DNA of 64,000 nt from Oceanobacillus rekensis (GTDB lineage: Bacteria > Bacillota > Bacilli > Bacillales > Amphibacillaceae), in assembly GCF_002153375.1 (NCBI RefSeq), contig NZ_MTBQ01000006.1, positions 186,001-250,000 on the forward strand. The letters are read 5' to 3'. Shown one piece after another: positions 36,123-44,761 of this stretch. The translations under genes were made by a program, and so were the position numbers. The notes beneath the pieces were generated by a model. The model searched no databases. It was not told where the DNA came from and saw nothing but the letters and a program-made list of their open reading frames with translations. Positions within the stretch are counted from its first letter, which is position 1; each line of letters begins with the position of its first letter.

Positions 36123-37477
36123 AATTAAGGACAAAAATTCAACTTTTTTCCAGTCTGTTTATGCTTGTCCTGATTTTACTCGTCAATACGTCTATCTATT
36201 TTTTATTTTATAAAACAGCTGCAGATAGTGAGTTGGATCAGTTAACATTACAAGCTGACGCATTTACAGAAACGTTAGCGGAAAACCCTGAGATTACAAA
36301 TGAAGAAGCCAGTGATTTAGTGAAAGCATATCTTCCTACAAATGGAATGATTCGGGTTATTCAGGAGGATGGCTCTAAAATTATGGAGCCGGCAAGAGCG
36401 GAAGAATACTACCGTTCATTGCCGGAAGCTGATTATACAACAGTGGAATCAAATAGGATTGTTTCAGGACAAAATGGAATGGATATTGCGGTCATAACGA
36501 AGCCTGTCATATGGAATACAGGAGAGATTGTAACCATACAGATTTCGGATCATCTTGTCCAACTGGAAGAAACAATGAACGCATTGTTTTACGTATTTGT
36601 TATTGCAGGTGCAATTATGTTGGTTCCTGTGGTAATTGCTGGAGCTGTACTTAGTCGGTTTCTACTTAATCCAATCCAAAAGTTAATCCATACGATGAAG
36701 GATAATACGAAACATGCCAAATGGGAGAAAATCAACTTGGAAAATCGTTCGCGGGATGAACTTTATGAAATGGAAAAGACATTCAATGAAATGATTGATT
36801 ATTTACGGGATAATTTTGAGAAACAGGAAATTTTCGTTTCCAATGCTTCCCATGAGCTGAAGACACCGATCCAAATTGTGAAAAGCTATGCCCAGCTTCT
36901 CGAGCGTCGTGGAGATGAGAATCCAGAGCTTTTGAAAGAATCCATTGAAGCAATTGATTCAGAAGCAGATCGTATGAAAAAGCTGGTGGAACAGATGCTT
37001 TTACTTGCAAAGAATAAGCAATCTGCAACGATGAAACAGGTTGATTTAGGTACACTTTCCGAAGAGACAATAACAACATTTCGACGGGCATATTCACGTG
37101 AATTATATTTTCAGAAAAATGCTGAGGACCTGCTTGTGCAGGGAAACAGGGATCAACTGGAACAGGTTATCTATATACTCATTGAAAATGCTATCAAATA
37201 TAGTAGTGATAAAATCAATGTAAGTCTTTCAAAAATCAATAATGATATATTCTTTCAAGTTCGAGATTATGGAGACGGTATTCCTGAAGAAGAACAGGAA
37301 AGGATTTTTGATCGTTTCTATCGTGTAGATAAGGCAAGAAGTAGGGATACAGGTGGTACTGGTCTTGGTTTGGCAATCGCAAACATAATAACGGAAGAAC
37401 ATTCTGGTGAGCTAACCGTATCAAGTAAACCGGGACAGGGCTCAACATTTACACTCCGTCTACCGGTTGCCGGATAG
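36119..37477 (+). CDS. Sensor histidine kinase of the PepSY-linked system
   Basis: 452 residues. Two transmembrane segments (about 11-31 and 155-180) enclose an extracytoplasmic sensor of about 120 residues. HAMP domain, then phospho-His245 in NASHELKTPIQIVKSYAQL, and a complete ATPase domain: N-box LIENAIKYS, G1 VRDYGDGIPEEE, F/G2 RDTGGTGLGLAIA. The signal is unknown; the downstream exported acidic PepSY proteins suggest an envelope or cation-related cue, which is inference. Confidence 0.87.
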   Translation: MKLRTKIQLFSSLFMLVLILLVNTSIYFLFYKTAADSELDQLTLQADAFTETLAENPEITNEEASDLVKAYLPTNGMIRVIQEDGSKIMEPARAEEYYRSLPEADYTTVESNRIVSGQNGMDIAVITKPVIWNTGEIVTIQISDHLVQLEETMNALFYVFVIAGAIMLVPVVIAGAVLSRFLLNPIQKLIHTMKDNTKHAKWEKINLENRSRDELYEMEKTFNEMIDYLRDNFEKQEIFVSNASHELKTPIQIVKSYAQLLERRGDENPELLKESIEAIDSEADRMKKLVEQMLLLAKNKQSATMKQVDLGTLSEETITTFRRAYSRELYFQKNAEDLLVQGNRDQLEQVIYILIENAIKYSSDKINVSLSKINNDIFFQVRDYGDGIPEEEQERIFDRFYRVDKARSRDTGGTGLGLAIANIITEEHSGELTVSSKPGQGSTFTLRLPVAG

Positions 37478-37484
37478 AAGCTTA

Positions 37485-37539
37485 TCACATCAAAATGTAA
37501 TCTTATTCACAGGCCAAATTCATTTCTTGAAGGTAGGAT
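37485..37539 (+). promoter_or_regulatory. Conserved box and -10 before the first PepSY gene
   Basis: A 29-base box (37485-37513) ending in TAATCTTATTCACAGG, then 20 bases, then TAGGAT (37534-37539). 24 of 29 box bases and the TAGGAT position are identical to the region at 38383-38437. Placement just upstream of the -35 region suits an OmpR-type activator; the adjacent regulator is the obvious candidate. Confidence 0.6.
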
Positions 37540-37565
37540 GGAAATATTAAGAAAGGAGAATTGCT

Positions 37566-38237
37566 GTGAAGAAAAAATTAATGGTAACAGTAGCTATTGT
37601 TGGTGTCGTTGCAGTCTTAGCATTCGGCTTTTTTCAAACAGGAGCTTCGTCTGCAGAACCGACTTTATCATCAAAAGAGATTCGGGATTTGGTTCTGAAA
37701 CAATATCCACCAGGTACGATTACAGAATTAAAATATGAAGAAGACGCTAATGATGCCTTTTATAAAGTGAAGCTGGACAGTGATGGAAATCTATACCAAA
37801 TTAAACTCAATGGAAATACTGGAGAAGTTTTAGATTTAAAAGTAGATAAATCAACTTCTAATAATGTCGCTCAAAATAATAAAGAAAAAAATGAGAAAGA
37901 ACAGAAAGAAAAGGTTGGGACAGAGGATGAAGTGCGACCAGAGGACAATAAGCAAGATGACAATGCCGACGAAGAAGAATCTAGTCAAAAGGAAAAAACA
38001 AATACCGGGGGATCTTCTGGTAACGCAATAATCAGTGAAGCGAGAGCAAAGGAAATAGCGCTTGGTGAGTTTTCTGGAACGGTCACTGAAATGGAACTGG
38101 ATGAAGATGATGGACTTCGAGTATATGAAGTAGAAATTGAAGACGGGGAAGACGAAGCAACAATTGAAATTAATGCCTATACTGGGGAAATTTTGCTGGT
38201 GGAAATGGATATAGAAGATGACGAAGAAGATAATTAA
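37566..38237 (+). CDS. Exported PepSY-domain protein 1
   Basis: 223 residues. GTG start behind AAAGGAG. Signal peptide MKKKLMVTVAIVGVVAVLAF with cleavage likely near SSAEP. First PepSY domain about 35-88 (EIRDLVLKQYPPGTITELKY, GNTGEVLDL), then a highly charged linker (about 95-150, K/E/D-rich), then the second PepSY domain about 155-213 (EARAKEIALGEFSGTVTEME, NAYTGEILLVEMDIEDDEED). PepSY domains in secreted proteins inhibit or sense proteases or bind cations; the function here is unknown. First of three paralogues downstream of the two-component system. Confidence 0.82.
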   Translation: MKKKLMVTVAIVGVVAVLAFGFFQTGASSAEPTLSSKEIRDLVLKQYPPGTITELKYEEDANDAFYKVKLDSDGNLYQIKLNGNTGEVLDLKVDKSTSNNVAQNNKEKNEKEQKEKVGTEDEVRPEDNKQDDNADEEESSQKEKTNTGGSSGNAIISEARAKEIALGEFSGTVTEMELDEDDGLRVYEVEIEDGEDEATIEINAYTGEILLVEMDIEDDEEDN

Positions 38238-38243
38238 TAGTTC

Positions 38244-38279
38244 GGGCTGCCTTTTTAAAAAACTGGGCAGCCATTTTTT
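38244..38279 (+). terminator. Terminator after PepSY gene 1
   Basis: GGCTGCC (38245-38251) faces GGCAGCC (38266-38272), then TTTTTT. Confidence 0.75.
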
Positions 38280-38382
38280 CTGCCAAAACGGGTAGTATGA
38301 CCCGCAATGAATGAAGGTTCACTTTATTCATTGCGAGTTGAAAAACGTCGTTTCCCCTTAAATGATAATAACTTTATGTAAT

Positions 38383-38437
38383 TCTCATCAATTTCTAATC
38401 TTAATCACAGGAGGCTTTCAGACTATGTGGATAGGAT
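38383..38437 (+). promoter_or_regulatory. Conserved box and -10 before the second PepSY gene
   Basis: Box 38383-38411 (ending TAATCTTAATCACAGG), 20 bases, TAGGAT (38432-38437). See the box at 37485. The third PepSY gene has no such box and is 51 bases after the second, so it is probably on the same transcript. Confidence 0.6.
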
Positions 38438-38469
38438 AAAGGTAACAAGAAAACAAGGAGGAAATGAAT

Positions 38470-39009
38470 ATGAATAAAAAATTAGTTTTCGCATTAGGAA
38501 CATTAACAGTAGCAGGAGCGTTTGGATTTGGTGTATATCAGTCTGAGGCTGCCCCAGCAGATCCTGCTTTATCAACAGAAGAAATCAGCCAGTTAATTCA
38601 AGATCAATACAAGGGAACAATTACTGAAATGGAAATCGATAAGGAATTTAACAAAGTTGTTTATGAAGTGGAAGTACAAGGTGATGGAGTTGAATACGAT
38701 CTAAAGTTAGACGGTAATACCGGTGAAGTACTAAAGGAAAAACAACATGAAGATTTTGATGACGAGGACAAAAATGTATCACAAATTAATTATGTAGGTT
38801 CAGATGCTATTGGTGTTGAGAAAGCAAGAGAAATTGCATTGGGTCAATTTGATGGAACAGTTACAGACTTTGAACTGTATGAAGATGATGACAGATGGGT
38901 TTATGAAATTGAAATTAAAAACGGTAATAAAGAAGCAGAGTTCGAAATCGATGCTGTTTCAGGTGACATACTGGAAATGGAAATCGATACAGAAGACGAT
39001 GATGATTGA
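38470..39009 (+). CDS. Exported PepSY-domain protein 2
   Basis: 179 residues. The ATG at 38470 gives 9-base spacing to AAGGAGGA; an ATG at 38464 is too close. Signal peptide about 1-27 (cleavage near YQSEAAPAD). Two PepSY domains (about 33-85 and 115-170) joined by a short acidic linker of about 20 residues, the shortest of the three paralogues. The second domain ends GDILEMEIDTEDDDD; protein 3 ends with the same acidic tail IDTEDDDD. Acidic, exported; function unknown. Confidence 0.83.
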   Translation: MNKKLVFALGTLTVAGAFGFGVYQSEAAPADPALSTEEISQLIQDQYKGTITEMEIDKEFNKVVYEVEVQGDGVEYDLKLDGNTGEVLKEKQHEDFDDEDKNVSQINYVGSDAIGVEKAREIALGQFDGTVTDFELYEDDDRWVYEIEIKNGNKEAEFEIDAVSGDILEMEIDTEDDDD

Positions 39010-39060
39010 GTTAAATAACAAAATAGTCTACATGGAACATAATTTATGTGGAGGTTTAAA

Positions 39061-39936
39061 ATGAAAAGTAAGTTTGCAACGGTAATTGGCGTAGTTATTG
39101 CAGCAGCTATTTTAGGCCTTGGATTTTCTCAATCGGGTACTGTTCAGGCTGGCCCAAATTTATCACAAGAAGATATTAGGTCCCAGTTAGAGAAACAGTA
39201 TCCAGGGGAAATAACAGAACTTGAATTGGATAAAGAAGCAAAGAATCCAATTTATGAAGTGGAGATTGATATAGAAGGTAAAGAATATGAACTAGCGATG
39301 GATGGTAATACTGGAGAAGTATTAAATCTCTCTGAAAAACCGGAGTTAAAAAAGCCTATAAATGTAAAAGAAGAAAAGAATGTAGAAAAAGATGCTACGA
39401 AACAGAAAGCAGCTGAGTTGAAATTTAATGAAAAACCAAAACCCATCACGAAGCCTGCTGCAGAGGATAAGGTTAAAAACGATGACAGTAAACAAGGTGA
39501 TATCTCTAAAAGTGAAAAGACATCCGAAAAGAAATCTCAACAGACTGTGGAGAAGGTAGAGATTGAGAATACTTCAGATGTTATGGTAAGTAACAAAGAA
39601 TCCCAGGAGTTAAATTCCAATAAAAAACCAGCCAAAGCAGAGACAAAAGTAAATACTGTCGAACCACCGAAAGAAAAAATTACCGATAATAAAGTGGTAG
39701 CAGCAAAGTCGGGAAAATCGGTCAAAAAGGCTTTTATTGGAGAAAATAAGGCAAAAAGTATTGCACTTGGACAGTTTTCTGGAAATGTAGAAGAGATTGA
39801 GCTTGATGATGATGATGGCCGCTTCATTTATGAAGTGGAAATAGAAAATGGCAATAAAGAAGCAGAAATTGAAATTGACGCATATACAGGTGCGGTTTTA
39901 GTAATTGAAATCGATACAGAAGACGATGATGATTAA
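39061..39936 (+). CDS. Exported PepSY-domain protein 3 with long linker
   Basis: 291 residues. The ATG at 39061 follows TGGAGGTT. Signal peptide about 1-29 (cleavage near TVQAGP). First PepSY domain about 33-88, then a linker of about 130 residues rich in Lys, Glu, Ser and Asn with no Cys (KKPINVKEEKN, KSEKTSEKKSQQTVEKVE), then the second PepSY domain about 225-285 (ENKAKSIALGQFSGNVEEIE, GNKEAEIEIDAYTG). The flexible linker is five to six times longer than in protein 2. Probably co-transcribed with it. Confidence 0.82.
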   Translation: MKSKFATVIGVVIAAAILGLGFSQSGTVQAGPNLSQEDIRSQLEKQYPGEITELELDKEAKNPIYEVEIDIEGKEYELAMDGNTGEVLNLSEKPELKKPINVKEEKNVEKDATKQKAAELKFNEKPKPITKPAAEDKVKNDDSKQGDISKSEKTSEKKSQQTVEKVEIENTSDVMVSNKESQELNSNKKPAKAETKVNTVEPPKEKITDNKVVAAKSGKSVKKAFIGENKAKSIALGQFSGNVEEIELDDDDGRFIYEVEIENGNKEAEIEIDAYTGAVLVIEIDTEDDDD

Positions 39937-40254
39937 AAATCAAGCTATCCATCATTAACGGGTTTGCCACAGGGGTGCTAGCAATCAAATAACTTCTCAA
40001 TTTCAATACACATGTTATTTCACATTGAAAATAGCGTGTGTATTTTTATTATGGTTACAAAATCGCAATTTTAATATAAAGTAAATTGTATAAAGGAATA
40101 TTGAAATTTGTGTTAAAGTTAATATTGGAATTGTGCCAAAAAGCATTTAACGCTAAACTTAGCAGATCAGTTGCATGAAGGAATTTGATAGGAATCCTAA
40201 AATGAAGTAGTGATCATGTATTTTTCTTAGAACTTTAATGAAGGGAGAAATTAT

Positions 40255-40929
40255 ATGGAAAGTGACTGGAACATAGCTGCTAATTCTCTTTCCAAAATTA
40301 ATGTTTTTTCAAATCCAGATAACGAACCCGTAACCATAAGTGGTGATACTGATGATTTAAAGTGTATAGGTGTAGGGACAGATGCGGCTGTTTTCGGATC
40401 TCTTTGCGCTCCGGCCTACGCGTTTAAAAAATATGCTAAGGACAAAGTAGCTAAAGTAAAAATAGAAGCAGATGTTTATCGTATATTAGGTGATTCACCA
40501 TTCTTTTCAACATGTTTTGCTTCATATGACGAATACCTTGTTTTAAGTTACGAGGAGGGGAAAACTCTCTTTGACTGTATTCTACAAGGAATTCATATTC
40601 CAGAGCAGGTAATAAATGATGTGGAGGATGCAAGAGAATATGTTCGCAATAAGGGGCTTAATCCACGTGATATCCATTTAAAAAATATTTTACTGCAAAA
40701 TGGAAGAGCAAAAATACTGGATGTTTCTGAATACGTGCTGCCAGGTAATGATTTTCGGTGGGAGCATCTAAAAAAAGGATATGAAGAATACTATCATTTA
40801 ATAGATGGGAGTTCTGTTCCATTTTGGTTAGTAGAAACGACTCGAAAGTGGTATAACCAGCGGAATAAGTATTTTTCTTCCTTTGATGAGTTTATAAAAA
40901 TGGTTTTGAAAATTCTTTATAAAAAATAG
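40255..40929 (+). CDS. Protein kinase-like protein (YrzF type)
   Basis: 224 residues, shorter than a typical kinase domain. N-lobe features: GVGTDAAVFG near residue 40 (glycine loop), YAFKKYAK (Lys about 59), IEADVY (Glu). Catalytic-loop counterpart PRDIHLKNILLQ near residue 137 keeps the Asp and Asn, and the DFG counterpart is LDVSE with Asp kept but Phe-Gly replaced. So residues for activity are present with some atypical ones. YrzF-like proteins are putative Ser/Thr kinases. The C-terminal 40 residues are basic and hydrophobic. GAAGGGAG precedes the ATG. Confidence 0.68.
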   Translation: MESDWNIAANSLSKINVFSNPDNEPVTISGDTDDLKCIGVGTDAAVFGSLCAPAYAFKKYAKDKVAKVKIEADVYRILGDSPFFSTCFASYDEYLVLSYEEGKTLFDCILQGIHIPEQVINDVEDAREYVRNKGLNPRDIHLKNILLQNGRAKILDVSEYVLPGNDFRWEHLKKGYEEYYHLIDGSSVPFWLVETTRKWYNQRNKYFSSFDEFIKMVLKILYKK

Positions 40930-41045
40930 GAGAACAAGTTCCTTTACATCAAAGCATTCGTACATGAGTTGAAGAAAATTAGAACCAATAGAAATTAAAT
41001 TATAAAAGCCGTAGAAAAACAAAATATAACAAATTGTTTTTAACA

Positions 41046-41077
41046 CAAATCCCCTATAAATTTTTATAGGGGATTTG
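41046..41077. terminator. Bidirectional terminator between kinase-like and 5'-nucleotidase genes
   Basis: CAAATCCCCTATA (41046-41058) faces TATAGGGGATTTG (41065-41077), 13-bp perfect. Confidence 0.78.
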
Positions 41078-41100
41078 CTATGTGGATGGATATATACTTG

Positions 41101-42669
41101 TTATACTACCACCGTAAAGTTTTTGTTAACAATGGGGTCCACCGTTTGATTCTTTTCAAAATATGCTCTGATTAGTTCGACTGTATCTTGTTGGATTTCT
41201 TTTATTACAGGTTTATCTTTGAACATTTGAAAGTTCCCACCACCTGATGCACGGTAATTATTCAGGACAACTTGATAGGATTGCTTCAGGTCAAGAGGCT
41301 CTCCGTGATACATAATATTAGAAACCCTTGAACCCAGAGGTTTGGATGCTTTAATCCTATAGTCGATGCCTTCCCACATATCATAATGGTAATGCTGTGG
41401 TTTTGGAATGATGTAAGCGGGATTGACAGCTATTTGATGATCAATAACTGTGAAATACTCCGCACTTTTTTCCAGTGCTGCTTTAATATCTTCCCCATTC
41501 AATTCAAGTACCACGAGCGTGTTGGGATACATATAATTAGACACAATATCCCTCATTGTCACGACAGATTTAAAGCCAGTAGAAGTATTGTTTAAAAGCG
41601 AGGTAACAGAAATATCTGTTCCACTAGCATCCATCTGCACATTCTGTATGAACTGGATAAATGGATGTTTGCTGACTCTCGCCTTAAAAGGGTCATCAAT
41701 CACCATGTCACCATCAATCCTGCCTATCGGCTCGTCAAGCCACTGCTGTGTTGATTCTTCGATGTCTTTCATATATTCTAATATTTCTTGATCTGCTTCT
41801 GTCTTTGCCAAATCATGGATGCTGCCTGTTTTATTTATAATATTCCATGTATCGTTATCTCTTTGCAATTCAAGTTCAACGTTTCCATAGGCTTGACCAT
41901 TATTTCCAGGTTGCAGGATGAGTACATTATTAACTACATTAGTTAATCTGCGATGTTGATGTCCTGTTAGCAATATATCAATTCCTTCGATATTCTGGCA
42001 CATTTGATAGGCTTGATTCTCACCAGTCAGTGCCTCTGTTGGTTCCCCTGATTCGATATTCCGTTCAAAGCCCCCATGATAGGAAACAATTAAAATATCA
42101 GGTCTTTCAACTTCGCGAACGTGTTGAACCCACTTATTTAGTGTGGAAAAAGCATCAGCAAACGCAATCCCCTTAATATGTTCGGGAGATTCCCAATTAG
42201 GTATGTATTGTGTTGTGACTCCCACAATTGCTGCTTTGACACCGTTAGAAAGTTCCTTTATTATATAGGGTTGGCCAAACTTAGGTTTATTCGTCGTTAT
42301 ATCCAGGATATTTGCAGAAAGCCATGGAAAGTCAGACTGTTTAATTGCATCAGAGAGGATTTTCTCTCCAAAGTTAAACTCGTGATTACCAATTACTCCG
42401 GCATCAATTCCAATTCGATTCATAATTCCAATCATCGGATTCTCTTTATCACTATATTCCTTTACATAATGCGTCATTAAAGGGGTCCCCTGAATTAAAT
42501 CTCCATTGTCAATGACAATCAGGTTTTCCGTATGTTGTCTTACTTCTTTTACGATGGATGCATATTTTGCTAATCCGATATCTGCCTGTTCATTTGTTCC
42601 ATATAGAATAGGCAGTGCATTACCATGAATATCGCTTGTATAAAGTAGAGTGAGTTTTGTTTTTTGCAA
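41101..42669 (-). CDS. Calcineurin-like metallophosphoesterase/5'-nucleotidase family protein
   Basis: 522 residues. TTG start at 42669, 9 bases after AAAGGA; the upstream in-frame extension has no site. N-terminal metallophosphatase domain: YTSDIHGN (residues 9-16), IDNGDLIQGTPL, GNHEFNFG, TGHQHRRL, all metal or substrate ligands intact. C-terminal 5'-nucleotidase domain (about 290-515) with GDMVIDD and RASGGGNFQMF. Hydrolyses nucleoside monophosphates or UDP-sugars (YunD-like). No signal peptide, so cytoplasmic or peripheral. Alternative: 2',3'-cyclic phosphodiesterase. Confidence 0.83.
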   Translation of the reverse strand: MQKTKLTLLYTSDIHGNALPILYGTNEQADIGLAKYASIVKEVRQHTENLIVIDNGDLIQGTPLMTHYVKEYSDKENPMIGIMNRIGIDAGVIGNHEFNFGEKILSDAIKQSDFPWLSANILDITTNKPKFGQPYIIKELSNGVKAAIVGVTTQYIPNWESPEHIKGIAFADAFSTLNKWVQHVREVERPDILIVSYHGGFERNIESGEPTEALTGENQAYQMCQNIEGIDILLTGHQHRRLTNVVNNVLILQPGNNGQAYGNVELELQRDNDTWNIINKTGSIHDLAKTEADQEILEYMKDIEESTQQWLDEPIGRIDGDMVIDDPFKARVSKHPFIQFIQNVQMDASGTDISVTSLLNNTSTGFKSVVTMRDIVSNYMYPNTLVVLELNGEDIKAALEKSAEYFTVIDHQIAVNPAYIIPKPQHYHYDMWEGIDYRIKASKPLGSRVSNIMYHGEPLDLKQSYQVVLNNYRASGGGNFQMFKDKPVIKEIQQDTVELIRAYFEKNQTVDPIVNKNFTVVV

Positions 42670-43050
42670 TCGAATGCATCCTTTCTCGGAGGTGGAATGT
42701 TCAATCAAAAAGTGAAGTTTGTCTAGGAATATCGTACGCTTTAATAAATATTTTCTCAACCTATTACACAATTTTCCAATGAATTAAAAAATACTATCGT
42801 ACATAAGAATGAATTGGTTGCCATTTATAAATACCGGTATTAAATTTGTAAATAGAATGACTAATCGGTAATTTATATTTCTAACTAGAAAATAGATAAA
42901 GTTAATATAAAATTTACAAAAACCGATGATGCCGGGATTTTGTAATATAATTGTAATATTTTTTACAAATTTGCGTTTAAAGATATAATGCATCGGGTAT
43001 CAACAATTATATAAACACTGTAGGAGTATAGTCAGCGGGAGGAATAATGC
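42670..43050 (+). other. Gene-free divergent region with sigma-B promoter
   Basis: 381 AT-rich bases between the divergent 5'-nucleotidase-family and glutaredoxin-like genes. Besides the sigma-B promoter at 42975-43000 I see no hairpin terminator or credible gene. Confidence 0.5.
42975..43000 (+). promoter_or_regulatory. Consensus sigma-B promoter of the glutaredoxin-like gene
   Basis: GTTTAA (42975-42980), 14-base spacer, GGGTAT (42995-43000). Both boxes are exact consensus and match the rsbV promoter at 57486-57511, including spacer length. The start codon is 50 bases downstream. Confidence 0.85.
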
Positions 43051-43338
43051 ATGCGTAATTCAAAGGTAACCATTTATGTAAGTGACAACAGTGTCCAATG
43101 TAATAAGGTCATTAAATTAATGAACGACTATGATATTTCTTATAAAATAAAGAATGTATCGGAAAAAAATCAACATATGAAAGAACTTCAAGCGCTAGAC
43201 ATTTATGGTACGCCAGCAACTTACATTGATAATCAAGCAGTAATTCTTGGTTACCAAAAAAACAAAATCAAATATGCATTAGGTATGGATGATTTTAAAT
43301 CACATTATAGTTCTCTATTTGAAGGATTTAAGAAATAA
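43051..43338 (+). CDS. Glutaredoxin-like small redox protein
   Basis: 95 residues, thioredoxin-fold core. The N-terminal strand KVTIYVSDNS is followed by a single Cys (SVQCNKVIKLMNDY), where glutaredoxins have CPxC or CxxC; only one Cys is present, so this is a monothiol form. The cis-Pro loop is YGTPATYID and the remaining part IDNQAVILGYQ fits the glutaredoxin pattern of a Gly near the C-terminal strand. Sigma-B promoter directly upstream, so probably a general-stress gene. GGGAGGAA precedes the ATG. Partner unknown. Confidence 0.72.
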   Translation: MRNSKVTIYVSDNSVQCNKVIKLMNDYDISYKIKNVSEKNQHMKELQALDIYGTPATYIDNQAVILGYQKNKIKYALGMDDFKSHYSSLFEGFKK

Positions 43339-43417
43339 TATATATTTGTAGCTACACACATTAATTCAAAATGCATATTCTATTATAAACAGGAAATCGA
43401 TAAAGAGGTGTGTAGAA

Positions 43418-43834
43418 ATGCGATATCGATCTTATATTCAACCACAAGATTACCCACCAGTTAATTATAACTTCAATCCTAGCCAAAATCACACATCACA
43501 CTACCCAAATGAAAACTGGAATGTACCGGAATCTTACCAAACACCATATGAACTGTTTGCGAAACCTGAAATGCCTGTTCAGTGGTTGTATGAATCACAA
43601 ATGGACGCGGATCCGTTGAAGGCGAACACCGGAAATATTGGAGGAGCATCTGAAGGATTCACAGGAGAAAATGCAAGCGGCCCTGCTGGCGGTCCCACAT
43701 CCTATTTTAATAATGGAAATGGACAGATTGATTTTGACAAAGTCTTATCGACTGTTGGACAATTAGCAAATACCTATCATCAAGTATCCCCCATTGTAAA
43801 ACAATTTAGTTCACTAATTAAGAACTTTAGATAA
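43418..43834 (+). CDS. YppG-like protein
   Basis: 138 residues. Pro/Tyr/Asn-rich first two thirds (YIQPQDYPPVNYNFNPSQN, YQTPYELFAKPEMPVQWLY), Gly/Ala middle, and the C-terminal YppG-type motif IDFDKVLSTVGQLANTYHQV followed by SPIVKQFSSLI. Low-complexity composition is typical of spore-associated YppG proteins. Exact function unknown. AAAGAGGTG is the ribosome site. Stands alone between the glutaredoxin-like gene and a hydrolase gene. Confidence 0.7.
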   Translation: MRYRSYIQPQDYPPVNYNFNPSQNHTSHYPNENWNVPESYQTPYELFAKPEMPVQWLYESQMDADPLKANTGNIGGASEGFTGENASGPAGGPTSYFNNGNGQIDFDKVLSTVGQLANTYHQVSPIVKQFSSLIKNFR

Positions 43835-43949
43835 AGTTGCTTATTTCTGTAAAAATAGGAAATGAAATGTGAAGCGATTGGTAATAGAATGAAGGACGAA
43901 GGAAGATGCTATAGATGGGAGAGGTAGCAGAAAAAGAGGAGAATTTTAA

Positions 43950-44645
43950 ATGATAGCATGTTTAGTTATACACGGATATACAGGCGGACCTTATGAAGTG
44001 GCTCCTCTGGCTAAGTTTTTGAAGGAAAGTACGGATTGGCATATTGAAGTACCGACATTACCGGGGCATGGGAAAGAACTCCAATTGGAAAATGTCTCCT
44101 ATAAAAAATGGATTCAGGCAGCAGAGAATGAGCTGAAAAAGCTTCAAAAGGAATATGAAGAGGTCTATGTAATCGGATTTTCCATGGGGGGAATGATTGC
44201 AGCTTATCTGGCAGCAAAGTATAAAATTGATAAGCTGGTTTTACTAGCAACATCAGGCAAATATTTAAACTTCAAACAAATCGGATTAGATATCGCAAAT
44301 GTTATTGGTGATGGTATTCGAGGAACACTCAAGGATAATAAATTATATGGTCATTATAAAAAAAAGCTTGGTGCCGTGCCATTCCGTGCAAATTTTGAAT
44401 TTATGAAATTAGTCAGGTTTACACGGAGTTACTTGGATAAAATCGAATCACCAGTATTAATTGCGCAAGGTCATCTGGATGGTATGGTCCCATATAAAAC
44501 AGCCTACTATTTGGATAAGGAAATTCACTCGGAGCAAAAGGAAATTGTGTTTTTTGATAAATCGAGACACCTTATTTGCCTGGGTGATGATAAAGATACA
44601 CTAAATGGTATGGTATATGACTTTCTTGTCTGTAAAACAGAATAA
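43950..44645 (+). CDS. Alpha/beta hydrolase (carboxylesterase type)
   Basis: 231 residues, cytosolic. Oxyanion-hole motif HGYTGGP near residue 8; nucleophile elbow GFSMGG (Ser about 76); Asp in HLDGMVP and His in SRHLICLGDD complete the triad. Length and layout match small Bacillus/Geobacillus esterases (Est30 type). It cleaves short acyl esters; substrate unknown. AGAGGAG precedes the ATG. It ends in a strong terminator. Confidence 0.87.
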   Translation: MIACLVIHGYTGGPYEVAPLAKFLKESTDWHIEVPTLPGHGKELQLENVSYKKWIQAAENELKKLQKEYEEVYVIGFSMGGMIAAYLAAKYKIDKLVLLATSGKYLNFKQIGLDIANVIGDGIRGTLKDNKLYGHYKKKLGAVPFRANFEFMKLVRFTRSYLDKIESPVLIAQGHLDGMVPYKTAYYLDKEIHSEQKEIVFFDKSRHLICLGDDKDTLNGMVYDFLVCKTE

Positions 44646-44684
44646 CAGCCTGCTCCTATATAGGGGGCAGGCTGTTATTTTTTT
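44641..44684 (+). terminator. Terminator of the alpha/beta hydrolase gene
   Basis: AATAACAGCCTGC (44641-44653) faces GCAGGCTGTTATT (44667-44679), then T-run. Confidence 0.85.
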
Positions 44685-44761
44685 GCTGGTTAATAATTTT
44701 TTCCCTGCTGCATAAGTGTAACTGATGTTGTTACTTAAAAGCTTGATGACAACTAAGTTAA

